The notes under the pieces were generated by a model, which worked only from the letters and a program-made list of their open reading frames with translations, was not told the DNA's origin and made no database searches. A program made the translations under genes and the position numbers. Below, piece after piece: positions 24,210-32,749 of a stretch of 61,722 bases of DNA. The stretch comes from Gammaproteobacteria bacterium. Its GTDB lineage: Bacteria; Pseudomonadota; Gammaproteobacteria; Xanthomonadales; Rhodanobacteraceae. Every line of letters begins with the position of its first letter. Position 1 is the stretch's first letter. The stretch is taken from contig SHNG01000180.1 in NCBI GenBank assembly GCA_004295005.1, forward strand, positions 1-61,722, in the 5' to 3' direction.

Positions 24210-26251
24210 TGCCGATCCTGCTTTGGTGCATCCGCGGCAGGGCCCGGATCGCTCAGGAAGTCGTGCACTTCCGGCAGCAGCGGGCGCTTGCCGCGCGGCG
24301 TCAGTGGCGCCGAATCCTCACGCAGGCGCAACTGCTCGGTGCGCATGTAGTTGTACTTCTCGCTGGAAACCGCCGCTTCGGTGGCCGCGTCGCGCAGGAT
24401 CTTCGGCCGCATGAAGATCATCAGCTCGCGCTGCTCGTTCTTGTTGGAACGGTAACGGAACAGGTTGCCGATGACCGGGATGCTGCCAAGACCCGGCACC
24501 TTGCTGTTGTTGTCACTGACATTGGTATCGCTCAACCCGCCCAGCACCAGCAGCGAGTTGTCGGACACCAGCACATTGGTGGACAGCTCGCGCTTGTTGG
24601 TGACCAGATCCACGGCGCCAGTCACCGGTGGCGCAAGCGAGGAAACTTCCTGATGGATTTCCATGCGCACCGCATCGCCTTCGTTGATATGCGGAGTCAC
24701 CTTCAATACCAAACCCACATCCTTGCGCTCGATGGTCTGGAACGGGTTGGTCACCTGCCCGTTCTGGCCACTGCTCGCGGTGTTGGTGTAGGAGCCGGTC
24801 AGGAACGGCACTTCCTTGGCGATCTTGATTTCGGCTTCCTGGTTGTCGAGGGTGAGGATGGAAGGCGTGGACAGAATGTTGGTGGTGCCATCACCGCGCA
24901 ATGCACGCGCGAGCGCTCCCAGATTCAGGATCGGCACATCGGTGCCCGGGATGTTGATGGTGCCGTCGATGTAGCCCAGCGAAAGGCCACCGAGTCCGGA
25001 CAGCCCGAGCGGATTGGTGGCGAGCGAGGTCAGCGCGGAATTGCCGTTGGGCCCCGGGAAATTGGTGCCGCCGATGATGCCCTGGCCGAGGCTGCCATCC
25101 GCGCGCTGCGGGGCGGTGAACCACTGCACGCCGATCTCGCTCGCGGTTGAATCACCGACTTCGGCGATGATGGCCTCGATCAGCACCTGGGCACGACGTA
25201 CATCGAGCTGGCGCACCACTGCGGCCAATGAGCGGAACACGGCCGGCGGCGCGCTGATGATCAATGCATTGGTCGCCTCATGCGCCTGGATGGTGGCGAT
25301 CGACGCCCCACCCGGTGCGCCGGATGCGCCGTCCTTCGGCGGCGAGGGCGGTGCATCGCCGGTCAGGGTCGCGGCCACGCCTTGCAGGATCGGCACCAGA
25401 TCCTTGGCGCTGGCATTGCGCAGGTACACAACCTGGGTATCGCCACCGTTCTGCAATGGCGTGTCCAGGTGTGCAATCAGGGCGCGCAGCTTGAGGCGCG
25501 CATTCTTGGCTCCGGCCAGCAATACCGAGTTGGTGCGGGTATCGGCAAACACGCGAGGCGCCTGCGCATTGACCTGGGCCGCCTTGTCGTCGGCCAGTGC
25601 AGTCAGGGTGCGCGCCAGCTCGGCCGCATTGGCATGTGCCAGCGGAATCACTTCCACCTCGGCATCGGAAACGGTGTCGATGCGCTGGATGATGCTGACC
25701 AGGCGCGCGACATTGCCGGCACGATCGGAGATCACCAGCGAGTTTGACGAAGCATGCGCAACCAGTTGTCCGCCCTGCGGCATCAGCGGACGCAGGATCT
25801 GGATGAGGTCGTTGGCTGCGACATGCTTGACCGGCACGATCTGGGTGATCAGCTCGTCGGTCGAATGCACGCGGTCGCCGTTCAGGGATGCCGAACCATC
25901 CTGCTGGGCCATGGCCTCGGCCACGATCTTGATCATGCTGCCCTGGGTAATGGCGGCATAACCGTGCACGCGCAGCACCGACAGGAACACATCGTAGATT
26001 TCATCCGGCTTCATCGGCTTGGCCGAAATCACCGTGACCTTGCCCTGCACGTTCGGCCCGAGGATGAAATTCTTGCCGGTGATTTCCGATACCGTGGCGA
26101 TCAGCGCCTGGATATCGGCATCCTTCAGGTTCAAGGTGTGGCGGCCATCGGCGGCAACTGACGATGGTGCGCTGGAGACTTGCGCAAATGCGGTCGACGC
26201 CAACAGGCAGGCGCACAGGACGAGGAAATGCAACGGGGAAGCAGGCTTCAT
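24206..26251 (-). CDS. gspD: type II secretion outer-membrane secretin GspD
   Basis: 681 residues with the signal peptide MKPASPLHFLVLCACLLAS ending at AFAQ. N0 and N1-N3 domains follow (LNLKDADIQALIATVSEITG and three repeats such as VIPLAHANAAELARTLTAL), then the secretin pore with VPFLTGSYTN, DVGLVLKVTPHI and KVPGLGSIPVIGNLFR. A short disordered S-domain-like tail ends the chain. The multimer forms the outer-membrane channel for folded exoproteins. The gene lies between gspC and gspE on one strand, probably one operon, with 156 bp separating it from gspC. Confidence 0.95.
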   Translation of the reverse strand: MKPASPLHFLVLCACLLASTAFAQVSSAPSSVAADGRHTLNLKDADIQALIATVSEITGKNFILGPNVQGKVTVISAKPMKPDEIYDVFLSVLRVHGYAAITQGSMIKIVAEAMAQQDGSASLNGDRVHSTDELITQIVPVKHVAANDLIQILRPLMPQGGQLVAHASSNSLVISDRAGNVARLVSIIQRIDTVSDAEVEVIPLAHANAAELARTLTALADDKAAQVNAQAPRVFADTRTNSVLLAGAKNARLKLRALIAHLDTPLQNGGDTQVVYLRNASAKDLVPILQGVAATLTGDAPPSPPKDGASGAPGGASIATIQAHEATNALIISAPPAVFRSLAAVVRQLDVRRAQVLIEAIIAEVGDSTASEIGVQWFTAPQRADGSLGQGIIGGTNFPGPNGNSALTSLATNPLGLSGLGGLSLGYIDGTINIPGTDVPILNLGALARALRGDGTTNILSTPSILTLDNQEAEIKIAKEVPFLTGSYTNTASSGQNGQVTNPFQTIERKDVGLVLKVTPHINEGDAVRMEIHQEVSSLAPPVTGAVDLVTNKRELSTNVLVSDNSLLVLGGLSDTNVSDNNSKVPGLGSIPVIGNLFRYRSNKNEQRELMIFMRPKILRDAATEAAVSSEKYNYMRTEQLRLREDSAPLTPRGKRPLLPEVHDFLSDPGPAADAPKQDRQ

Positions 26252-26407
26252 CGATTCGGACTCTTGGCTCAGGTTGCCACCGCTACGGTTCCATGCGCAT
26301 CGCCAGCCACGCAGCGACGCGTACGGACCCAGGGAACCCCACGCGAACGGGGCGGCCAAGCGTAGCAAAGCGCGCCGATTGCTGCTCTGGAATACGCCCG
26401 GAAGGCC

Positions 26408-27328
26408 TTACTGCAGGCGCACGGTGATTTCAGCGGGCGTACCGTCGCGGGTCACGGTGACGCGCACGTCCTGGGCATTCTTCAGGCTTTGCAGGATCTG
26501 CTGGCCGCGCTCCATGGAATCCACCGGCACGCCATTGACTGCGGTGACGATGTCGCTGGGGCGCAAGCCGAGCTTGCCGAGCAAGGCGGCATCACCATTG
26601 GCCGAAGAAACGCGCACGCCGGAAATACGCCCGTCATTGAACACCGGATCGATGCGCACATTGCGGGCGACATCCGCGGGACTGCCGCCAATGGCTTCCA
26701 TGGTCTTCTGCCAGTCGAGCGCCCCTTGCGCCATGCGCGGAGGCTCGAAAGTCGTCAGGGCGCCCGGCTTTGCATCCATCGCCGTGTTGCGGGGTGCAAA
26801 ACCACCGCGCTGCGCGGCGGGAGTTGGTTTTGCGGCATCGGCCTCGCGCGGCAGGCGCAATTCCTCGCGCACGCCACCGTGCAGCAACACCACGCGATCG
26901 GCCAGAACCTCATCAAGCGTTGCACCGGCAGTGACTTCCTCGCCCACCTGCCACACGCGCTCTTCGCCCTGCGCATTGGCGATCACGGCCATGCCGCGTT
27001 TCGGATCCGCATCGGCCAGGGTTCCGCGCAGGGTCAGATCCAGGGTGGTTGCCGCCGCACTCTGGCTGCTGCGCGCCTGCACGTTGGCTGCACCGAACAG
27101 GTGCCACTTGGCTATCGACAACGGCGGTGAATTGCCGGAGGCGCTCACGGCGGCACGCGCCGGGACGTTGTCCATTTGCTCACCCGCCGGCACCAGCAGC
27201 CAGAACATGCGCGCGATCAGCCACAACAGGCCCAGCAGCAAGAGCGCGCAGACCAGGCGCGCGCCCAGCAATGACCAGCGCTCGGTTCCGACACGCGACC
27301 AGTCGGGGTTTTGCAGGCGACTCAACAT
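26408..27328 (-). CDS. gspC: type II secretion inner-membrane protein GspC with PDZ domain
   Basis: 306 residues. One N-terminal membrane segment (LVCALLLLGLLWLIARMFWLLV) is followed by the homology region (KWHLFGAANVQ...LTLRGTLADADPKRGMAVIA), a linker, and a C-terminal PDZ domain (LGLRPSDIVTAVNGVPVDSMERGQQIL within it). GspC couples the inner-membrane platform to the secretin and takes part in substrate recognition. Start MLSRLQNPDW is chosen; an ATG 42 bases upstream exists. It is first in the gspC-D-E unit and 53 bp downstream of rhlB on the same strand. Confidence 0.88.
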   Translation of the reverse strand: MLSRLQNPDWSRVGTERWSLLGARLVCALLLLGLLWLIARMFWLLVPAGEQMDNVPARAAVSASGNSPPLSIAKWHLFGAANVQARSSQSAAATTLDLTLRGTLADADPKRGMAVIANAQGEERVWQVGEEVTAGATLDEVLADRVVLLHGGVREELRLPREADAAKPTPAAQRGGFAPRNTAMDAKPGALTTFEPPRMAQGALDWQKTMEAIGGSPADVARNVRIDPVFNDGRISGVRVSSANGDAALLGKLGLRPSDIVTAVNGVPVDSMERGQQILQSLKNAQDVRVTVTRDGTPAEITVRLQ

Positions 27329-27381
27329 TCTCGGGTTATTCCGGCCTGAAGCCAGCCCAGACTGTAGCAAATGCGCCGCTC

Positions 27382-29076
27382 TCAGCGGCGGGTGAAGAAT
27401 CGCGCAATGCGCCGCAGGAAGCCCGGCTTCGGCGGCGCATGTTCAGCCGCAACATTGCTTGCCGGGTTCACGGTCGGAACGGTGCTTGCGTGTTCGCGAC
27501 GTGGCTTGCGTTCGCGCTTGGGTGCTTCGTGGGTGACGGCCGCGCTGCCGCTTGCATTGGTCATGACTTCGGATTGCTCGCGACGGGAGCGCCCGCGACC
27601 ACCGCGGCGGCGGCGCTTTCTTGCAGGGTCGCCTGCATTCGTCGGACCCTGGGCGTGCGCGTTCGCGGGTGTCGTGGCCGACATCGGACGCGCGGGTGTT
27701 GATCGGCTTTCGGCCTGCCTGCCTTCAGCATGGCGAGCCGACTTGCTTCGTCCATGAGGTTTGTCACCAGAGCGCGATCCTGGCCGCGATTTTGGTTTGC
27801 CCTTGGCGGGCGGCGCACCGGCCGTGTTGCGCGCATCATCAGCGGCTTCCGCCTCGGCATCGAAGACCAACGGCTCACCGCTGCGCACGCGCGCCGGCGG
27901 CACGACCAGCAGGTCGGCTGTGACGGAGGCGGTTGGAATCTTCTGCTCGATGTAGGCCTCGATGTCCGGCAAGCCCATCGCGTAACGGTCGCAGGCAAAA
28001 CTGATGGCATCGCCCTCGGCACCCAGGCGCGCGGTACGGCCAATGCGGTGCACGTAGTCCTCGGCATCCTGCGGCAAGTCGAAGTTGAACACATGCGAGA
28101 CCGCCGGAATGTGCAGGCCGCGCGCGGCCACGTCGGTGGCCACCAGCAATTCGATGTCGCCTTTCTGGAAGCGTGCCAGCAGACGTTCACGCTTCGCCTG
28201 CGGCACGTCGCCCGACAACGTGGCGACACGATAGCCCTGGCGTTCCAGCGAACGCGTCACCCGCTCGGCCATGGCCTTGGTGTTGATGAAGACAATGCTG
28301 CGGTGGTTGTCGAGCTTTCCCAGGAGATTAAGCAGGAGCGGAATCTTTTCCTCGTTGGCCGGGAAATACACCAACTGGCGCACGCGCGAGGCGGTGACCG
28401 AATCGGCCTCGACGGTGAGCTTTTCCGGTTCGTTCATGTGCTCATAGGCGAGCTCAAGCACGCGATGGCTCAAGGTGGCCGAGAACAACATGCCCTGGCG
28501 CTGTTCGCGCGGCGGCATGCGCCTGAGCAGGAAGCGCACGTCGGCAATGAAGCCGAGATCGAACATGCGGTCCGCTTCGTCCAGCACCACTGCTTCAACG
28601 GTACGGAATGAGACCACGTGCTGCTTCAGGTAATCGATGATGCGACCGGGCGTGGCGATCACGATGTCCACGCCGGCCTTGAGCATTTCACGTTGCTTGT
28701 CGTAATCCACGCCGCCGTAGATCAGCGCGGACGTCAGGCCGGTGTGGCGGCCGATGTTGCGGAAGTCCTTCTCGATCTGGATGGCCAGCTCGCGCGTCGG
28801 CGCCAGGATCACCGCACGCGGATCGCCGAGCTTGCGTTCGGTCATGGCCGGCCGCGTCAGCAGGCGGTTGAGCACCGCAACCAGGAAGGCTGCGGTCTTG
28901 CCGGTTCCGGTTTGCGCCTGCCCGGCAATGTCCCGCCCTTGCAGGGCGAACGGCAAGGTCATGGCCTGGATTGGGGTGCAGCGGATGAATCCGGCTTCGT
29001 TCAGCCCGGAGAGCAGGCTCGGATGCAAATCGAAACTTTCAAATACGGTATCGGTAAGCGGCTGATGATGTGTCAT
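27382..29076 (-). CDS. rhlB: DEAD-box RNA helicase RhlB with long basic tail
   Basis: 564 residues against 421 in E. coli. The helicase core spans residues 1-400: Q motif FIRCTPIQ, motif [21 protein letters not shown] in [15 protein letters not shown], and motif [12 protein letters not shown]. The remaining ~165 residues are disordered, rich in Arg, Lys, Ala and Pro ([16 protein letters not shown]), ending in [16 protein letters not shown]. RhlB unwinds RNA and joins the degradosome in E. coli. It is divergent from trxA and rho, the classic gammaproteobacterial order, which supports RhlB over other DEAD-box proteins. Confidence 0.93.
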   Translation of the reverse strand: MTHHQPLTDTVFESFDLHPSLLSGLNEAGFIRCTPIQAMTLPFALQGRDIAGQAQTGTGKTAAFLVAVLNRLLTRPAMTERKLGDPRAVILAPTRELAIQIEKDFRNIGRHTGLTSALIYGGVDYDKQREMLKAGVDIVIATPGRIIDYLKQHVVSFRTVEAVVLDEADRMFDLGFIADVRFLLRRMPPREQRQGMLFSATLSHRVLELAYEHMNEPEKLTVEADSVTASRVRQLVYFPANEEKIPLLLNLLGKLDNHRSIVFINTKAMAERVTRSLERQGYRVATLSGDVPQAKRERLLARFQKGDIELLVATDVAARGLHIPAVSHVFNFDLPQDAEDYVHRIGRTARLGAEGDAISFACDRYAMGLPDIEAYIEQKIPTASVTADLLVVPPARVRSGEPLVFDAEAEAADDARNTAGAPPAKGKPKSRPGSRSGDKPHGRSKSARHAEGRQAESRSTPARPMSATTPANAHAQGPTNAGDPARKRRRRGGRGRSRREQSEVMTNASGSAAVTHEAPKRERKPRREHASTVPTVNPASNVAAEHAPPKPGFLRRIARFFTRR

Positions 29077-29304
29077 TCAAAAGGAATCTCTGGTGGCGGC
29101 AGCACGGATGAACCGCGGCCTTGTGCGGATCTGATCCGCCCCCAACTTGCGCAGGACAGCCGATTGGGCTGAATATGGAACGGCACCAAGGTCGAAACGC
29201 AGACCCTGCCATCCCTCGAAACCGGACAAGTGTAGCGGAAGCCATCTGCGCACGCCCACAATCCGCCACCATCCTTGACACTCACCAGCTTTTGGAGGTT
29301 TCAC

Positions 29305-29634
29305 GTGAGCCAGCAAATTGCCCACGTCAACGACGACCAGTTCGATGCCGAAGTCCTGCAATCATCCGAACCCGTATTGGTTGATTTCTGGGCCGAATGG
29401 TGTGGCCCCTGCAAGATGATCGCCCCCATCCTGGACGAACTTGCCTCGACCTACAGCGGCCGCCTGAAGGTCGCCAAGGTCAATATCGACCACAACCAGC
29501 ACACCCCGCGCAGCTACAACGTGCGTGGCATCCCGACCCTGATGATCTTCAAGAACGGCAAGGTCGAAGCCACCCAGATCGGCGCCGTCAGCAAGTCCCA
29601 ATTGACCCAGCTCATCGACAGCGCGATTGCCTGA
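29305..29634 (+). CDS. trxA: thioredoxin 1
   Basis: 109 residues, the standard length, with the redox-active WCGPCK near residue 33 and the cis-Pro loop RGIPTLMIFKNG. It reduces protein disulfides in the cytoplasm. The start is GTG 29305, with TTGGAGG eight bases upstream; the reading frame is open further upstream but has no signal there. The position between rhlB (divergent) and rho is conserved in the class. Confidence 0.96.
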   Translation: MSQQIAHVNDDQFDAEVLQSSEPVLVDFWAEWCGPCKMIAPILDELASTYSGRLKVAKVNIDHNQHTPRSYNVRGIPTLMIFKNGKVEATQIGAVSKSQLTQLIDSAIA

Positions 29635-29640
29635 GAAGCC

Positions 29641-29692
29641 GGGATTGGGGATTGGGGATTGGGTGAAGCCGGGATTGGAAATTCGGGAATCG
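29641..29692 (+). repeat. GGGATTG heptamer array after trxA
   Basis: Units GGGATTG are repeated three times, then GGGTGAAGCC, GGGATTG and a TTCGGGAATCG remnant. The array begins six bases after the trxA stop; the G-rich strand is the trxA sense strand. A short complementary piece (CCCGAATCCCGG) lies near 29735, before rho. Confidence 0.85.
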
Positions 29693-29878
29693 TAGAAGCA
29701 AATTCCACGCAGCGCCGATCCCAGAACTTTCAAATCCCGAATCCCGGCCCTCAAGCCTTGCCGCGCGCAAACCACGGTGTTAAGTTAGCCCGGCCAGTCT
29801 GGAGCGCGGCCGCTCCTCATCCTGCCGCATCCCCCCGCGATCTTCCTTTCCCCCAACGGCACCCAACGAGGTCCGTCC

Positions 29879-31615
29879 GTGTCCGATATCGAAACTCCCG
29901 ACGGTGGCGAAAGCGCCACGCCCGCTGCCAGCAGCGAATCCCGCCAACGCCAGCCACGCGGCCCACGCGCGCCTCGCGGCGAACGGCCCACCAACCCCGG
30001 CAATTCGTCCGAATCCTCCCAGGCCAGCAGACCGACCGAATCGTCTGCTCCGCCCGAAACGGGTGGCGGATCGGATGGCTACGCAAGCGCCGGAGATTCG
30101 GGCTCCGTCTCGCCGACTGATGGACAGCACCACGGCCAGGACCAGGGCAGCGGTGACGGCCAGGATGGCAGCCAGCAACAGCGTCATGGCAACCCGCAGC
30201 AGCGCAATCAGCAGCAAGGCCAGGGCCGCGGACGCAACCGGCGTGATCGCGACCGCAACCGCAATGGCGGTGGCAATCGCCAGCAGAACCATGCCCATCG
30301 CGGCCTGCCTCGTGATGACGAGGAATACGATCCAAGCAAGGACAACGGTCCCCTGATCGACCTCAACGAACTCAAGCGCAAGCCAGCGGGCGAACTCATC
30401 GCGCTGGCCGAATCCCTGGGCATCCAGGAAGGCGTGGCGCGTGCGCGCAAGCAGGATGTCATCTTCAACATCCTCAAGGCACATGCCCGCGCCGGCGGCG
30501 GCATCTACGGCGAAGGCGTGCTTGAAATCCTGCAGGATGGCTTCGGCTTCCTGCGCGGCCCCGACCAGTCTTATCTGGCCGGACCGGATGATGTCTACGT
30601 TTCGCCTTCGCAGACGCGACGTTTCAACTTGCGCACCGGCGACTACATTGCCGGGCGCATCCGTCCGCCCAAGGAAGGCGAACGCTACTTCGCCCTGCTC
30701 AAGGTTGACCATATCAACGGCGAGCCGCCGGAAGCCTCCAAGAACAAGGCGCTGTTCGAGAACCTGACTGCCCTGTTCCCGCGCAAGGCATTCCGCCTTG
30801 AGCGCGGCAACGGCTCCACCGAAGACATCACCGGCCGCATTCTCGATCTGGTCGCCCCAATCGGTCGTGGCCAGCGCGGCCTCATCGTCTCCCAGCCCAA
30901 GGCCGGCAAGACCATGATGCTGCAGAACGTGGCGCAGGCCATCGTGCACAACCATCCGGATGTGCATCTCATCATCCTGCTTATCGACGAGCGTCCCGAG
31001 GAAGTCACTGAAATGCAGCGCAGCGTGCGCGCCGAGGTGATCAGCTCCACGTTCGACGAGCCGGCCACGCGGCATGTGCAGGTCGCCGAGATGGTCATCG
31101 AGCGTGCCAAGCGCCTGGTCGAACACAAGAAGGATGTGGTCATCCTGCTCGACTCCATCACCCGCCTCGCCCGCGCCTACAACACGGTGATCCCGTCCTC
31201 CGGCAAGGTGCTCACCGGTGGTGTCGATGCCAATGCGCTGCAACGACCGAAGCGTTTCTTCGGCGCGGCACGCAACGTCGAGGAAGGTGGTTCGCTCACC
31301 ATTATCGCCACCGCGCTGGTCGAGACCGGCTCGAAGATGGACGAGGTGATCTACGAGGAATTCAAGGGCACCGGCAACATGGAAGTGCACCTGGACCGCC
31401 GCATCTCGGAAAAGCGCGTGTATCCCTCGATCAACATCAACCGCTCCGGCACCCGCCGCGAGGAACTGCTGATCGACCCGGACATGCTGCAGAAGATCTG
31501 GATCCTGCGCAAACTGCTGCATCCGATGGATGAACTGGCCGCCATGGAGTTCATGCTCGACAAGATGAAGAACACCAAGTCGAATGACGAGTTCTTCACC
31601 TCGATGAAAAGATGA
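29879..31615 (+). CDS. rho: transcription termination factor Rho with long N-terminal extension
   Basis: 578 residues with a GTG start. Residues ~159-578 align along the whole of E. coli Rho: [20 protein letters not shown], the RNA-binding GFGFLR and DVYVSPSQ, Walker A PKAGKTMM, Walker [17 protein letters not shown], the Q/R loops and the C-terminal [11 protein letters not shown]. The first ~158 residues are an added low-complexity segment, Ser/Pro-rich then Gln/Asn/Gly/Arg-rich ([30 protein letters not shown]). Such an insertion should be disordered and RNA-binding. Rho is an ATP-dependent hexameric translocase that ends transcription. A heptamer array follows. Confidence 0.96.
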   Translation: MSDIETPDGGESATPAASSESRQRQPRGPRAPRGERPTNPGNSSESSQASRPTESSAPPETGGGSDGYASAGDSGSVSPTDGQHHGQDQGSGDGQDGSQQQRHGNPQQRNQQQGQGRGRNRRDRDRNRNGGGNRQQNHAHRGLPRDDEEYDPSKDNGPLIDLNELKRKPAGELIALAESLGIQEGVARARKQDVIFNILKAHARAGGGIYGEGVLEILQDGFGFLRGPDQSYLAGPDDVYVSPSQTRRFNLRTGDYIAGRIRPPKEGERYFALLKVDHINGEPPEASKNKALFENLTALFPRKAFRLERGNGSTEDITGRILDLVAPIGRGQRGLIVSQPKAGKTMMLQNVAQAIVHNHPDVHLIILLIDERPEEVTEMQRSVRAEVISSTFDEPATRHVQVAEMVIERAKRLVEHKKDVVILLDSITRLARAYNTVIPSSGKVLTGGVDANALQRPKRFFGAARNVEEGGSLTIIATALVETGSKMDEVIYEEFKGTGNMEVHLDRRISEKRVYPSININRSGTRREELLIDPDMLQKIWILRKLLHPMDELAAMEFMLDKMKNTKSNDEFFTSMKR

Positions 31616-31713
31616 ACTAGCGGGACGCGGCATTCGGAACGCGGGACGCGGCGAAGCAAGCTCTCGCAGCATGAACGCTGCGGAATACCCAATGGAAAGC
31701 AAGGCCCACCGCC

Positions 31714-31797
31714 CCCGAGTCCCGAGTCCCGAGTCCCGAGTCCCGAGTCCCGAGTCCCGAGTCCCGAGTCCCGAGTCCCGAGCCCCGAGTCCCGAGT
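31714..31797 (-). repeat. perfect heptamer array, 12 units, after lpxL
   Basis: Twelve contiguous 7-base units (CCCGAGT eleven times, CCCGAGC once) occupy 84 bp. On the complement they read GGGACTC, the sense strand of lpxL, whose stop codon begins three bases away. A degenerate array of GGGACGC type also follows rho on the plus strand at 31619-31650. Both ends of this convergent junction therefore carry G-rich sense repeats. Confidence 0.95.
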
Positions 31798-31799
31798 GC

Positions 31800-32699
31800 C
31801 TACTCCCGGCCCTTGTACAAATTCCGCTTGGGCCCCGGTGGACTGATCGAATAGCGCTTGTAGTGCCATTGATACTGTTCGGGGGCACTGCGCACGCATT
31901 GCTCCACACCGCGGTTCATTGCCATGCACGCCACCACCAGATCGGTATCCGCAATGCCCTCCGGTGCCGGTCGGATATGGATGCGGAAACCCGCCGCCTG
32001 CGGCAGGCGTTCGGCAAAGGCAAACAGCACGCTCGCGCCGGTGCGTTCGGCCAGGCGCGGCACCAGTACCATGGTCAGGGCATCGATGCCGAAGAACGGA
32101 GCAAACACGCCCTCGCCCTTGCGCGGTTGCTGATCCGGCAGGATGCCGACCACGCCCCCCGCATTGAGGCGCCGGTAGAGGCTGCGCACACCGGCACCCT
32201 CGGCACGCACCTGCTCTACCTTCGATGCGCCGCGCGCCTTGATCAGCAAGGGCTCCAGCGCAGGATTGCGAGGCGGTTTGTAGACGATGGCCAGTGGCGA
32301 GCGCTCGGCCAACCAGTAGCTCAGCAGTTCCCAGCAACCCAGGTGCGGGGCGGCAATGATCACACCCTTGCCACTGGCCAGAGCCTGCTCGAAATACCCG
32401 GCACCCTCGACATCGCGAACCATCGCAAGCGCCCTTTCGGGGTTGCCCGACCAGACCTTGGCTACTTCGAACAGCGACTTGCCCATCTCCACGAGCGCCC
32501 GCCGCGCATCGAAGCGACTCGCCAGCTCTGGTTCATGCGCCTTCAGCAGGTTCAGGTTGACCGTGGTGTTGCGGCGATCCCGCTTGCGAAAGCGCCACGC
32601 GTAGTGCCCGAACACCCCGCCCAGGGCATGCAACATGCGCAGCGGCAGGTGGCCACCGAACCAGAGCACGGCATACAGGAAGCGCATCGACAAGGACAT
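31800..32699 (-). CDS. lpxL: lipid A biosynthesis lauroyl-type acyltransferase
   Basis: 299 residues of the HtrB/LpxL/LpxM family, which moves a secondary acyl chain from acyl-ACP onto Kdo-lipid A at the inner membrane. The catalytic H-x4-E pair is seen as HLGCWE (His119, Glu124). An N-terminal hydrophobic segment (FLYAVLWFGGHLPLRML) anchors it, and VGILPDQQPRKGEGVFAPFFG is family-typical. Which acyl chain or position it serves cannot be told from sequence, so the symbol marks the family. Confidence 0.88.
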   Translation of the reverse strand: MSLSMRFLYAVLWFGGHLPLRMLHALGGVFGHYAWRFRKRDRRNTTVNLNLLKAHEPELASRFDARRALVEMGKSLFEVAKVWSGNPERALAMVRDVEGAGYFEQALASGKGVIIAAPHLGCWELLSYWLAERSPLAIVYKPPRNPALEPLLIKARGASKVEQVRAEGAGVRSLYRRLNAGGVVGILPDQQPRKGEGVFAPFFGIDALTMVLVPRLAERTGASVLFAFAERLPQAAGFRIHIRPAPEGIADTDLVVACMAMNRGVEQCVRSAPEQYQWHYKRYSISPPGPKRNLYKGRE

Positions 32700-32749
32700 C
32701 GCGTGGCGTTCAAGCGGAAAGCCGCGATTCTAGCCTGCGACTCGCGGGT

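Noticed and set aside
31714-31797. CRISPR or protein-repeat interpretation of the CCCGAGT array
   Set aside because: Perfect contiguous 7-mers with no spacers; it belongs to the heptamer class placed after stop codons.
29780-31909. A 709-codon open frame antisense to rho
   Set aside because: It is a shadow of the conserved rho frame and continues through heptamer repeats; the product is low-complexity with no family features.
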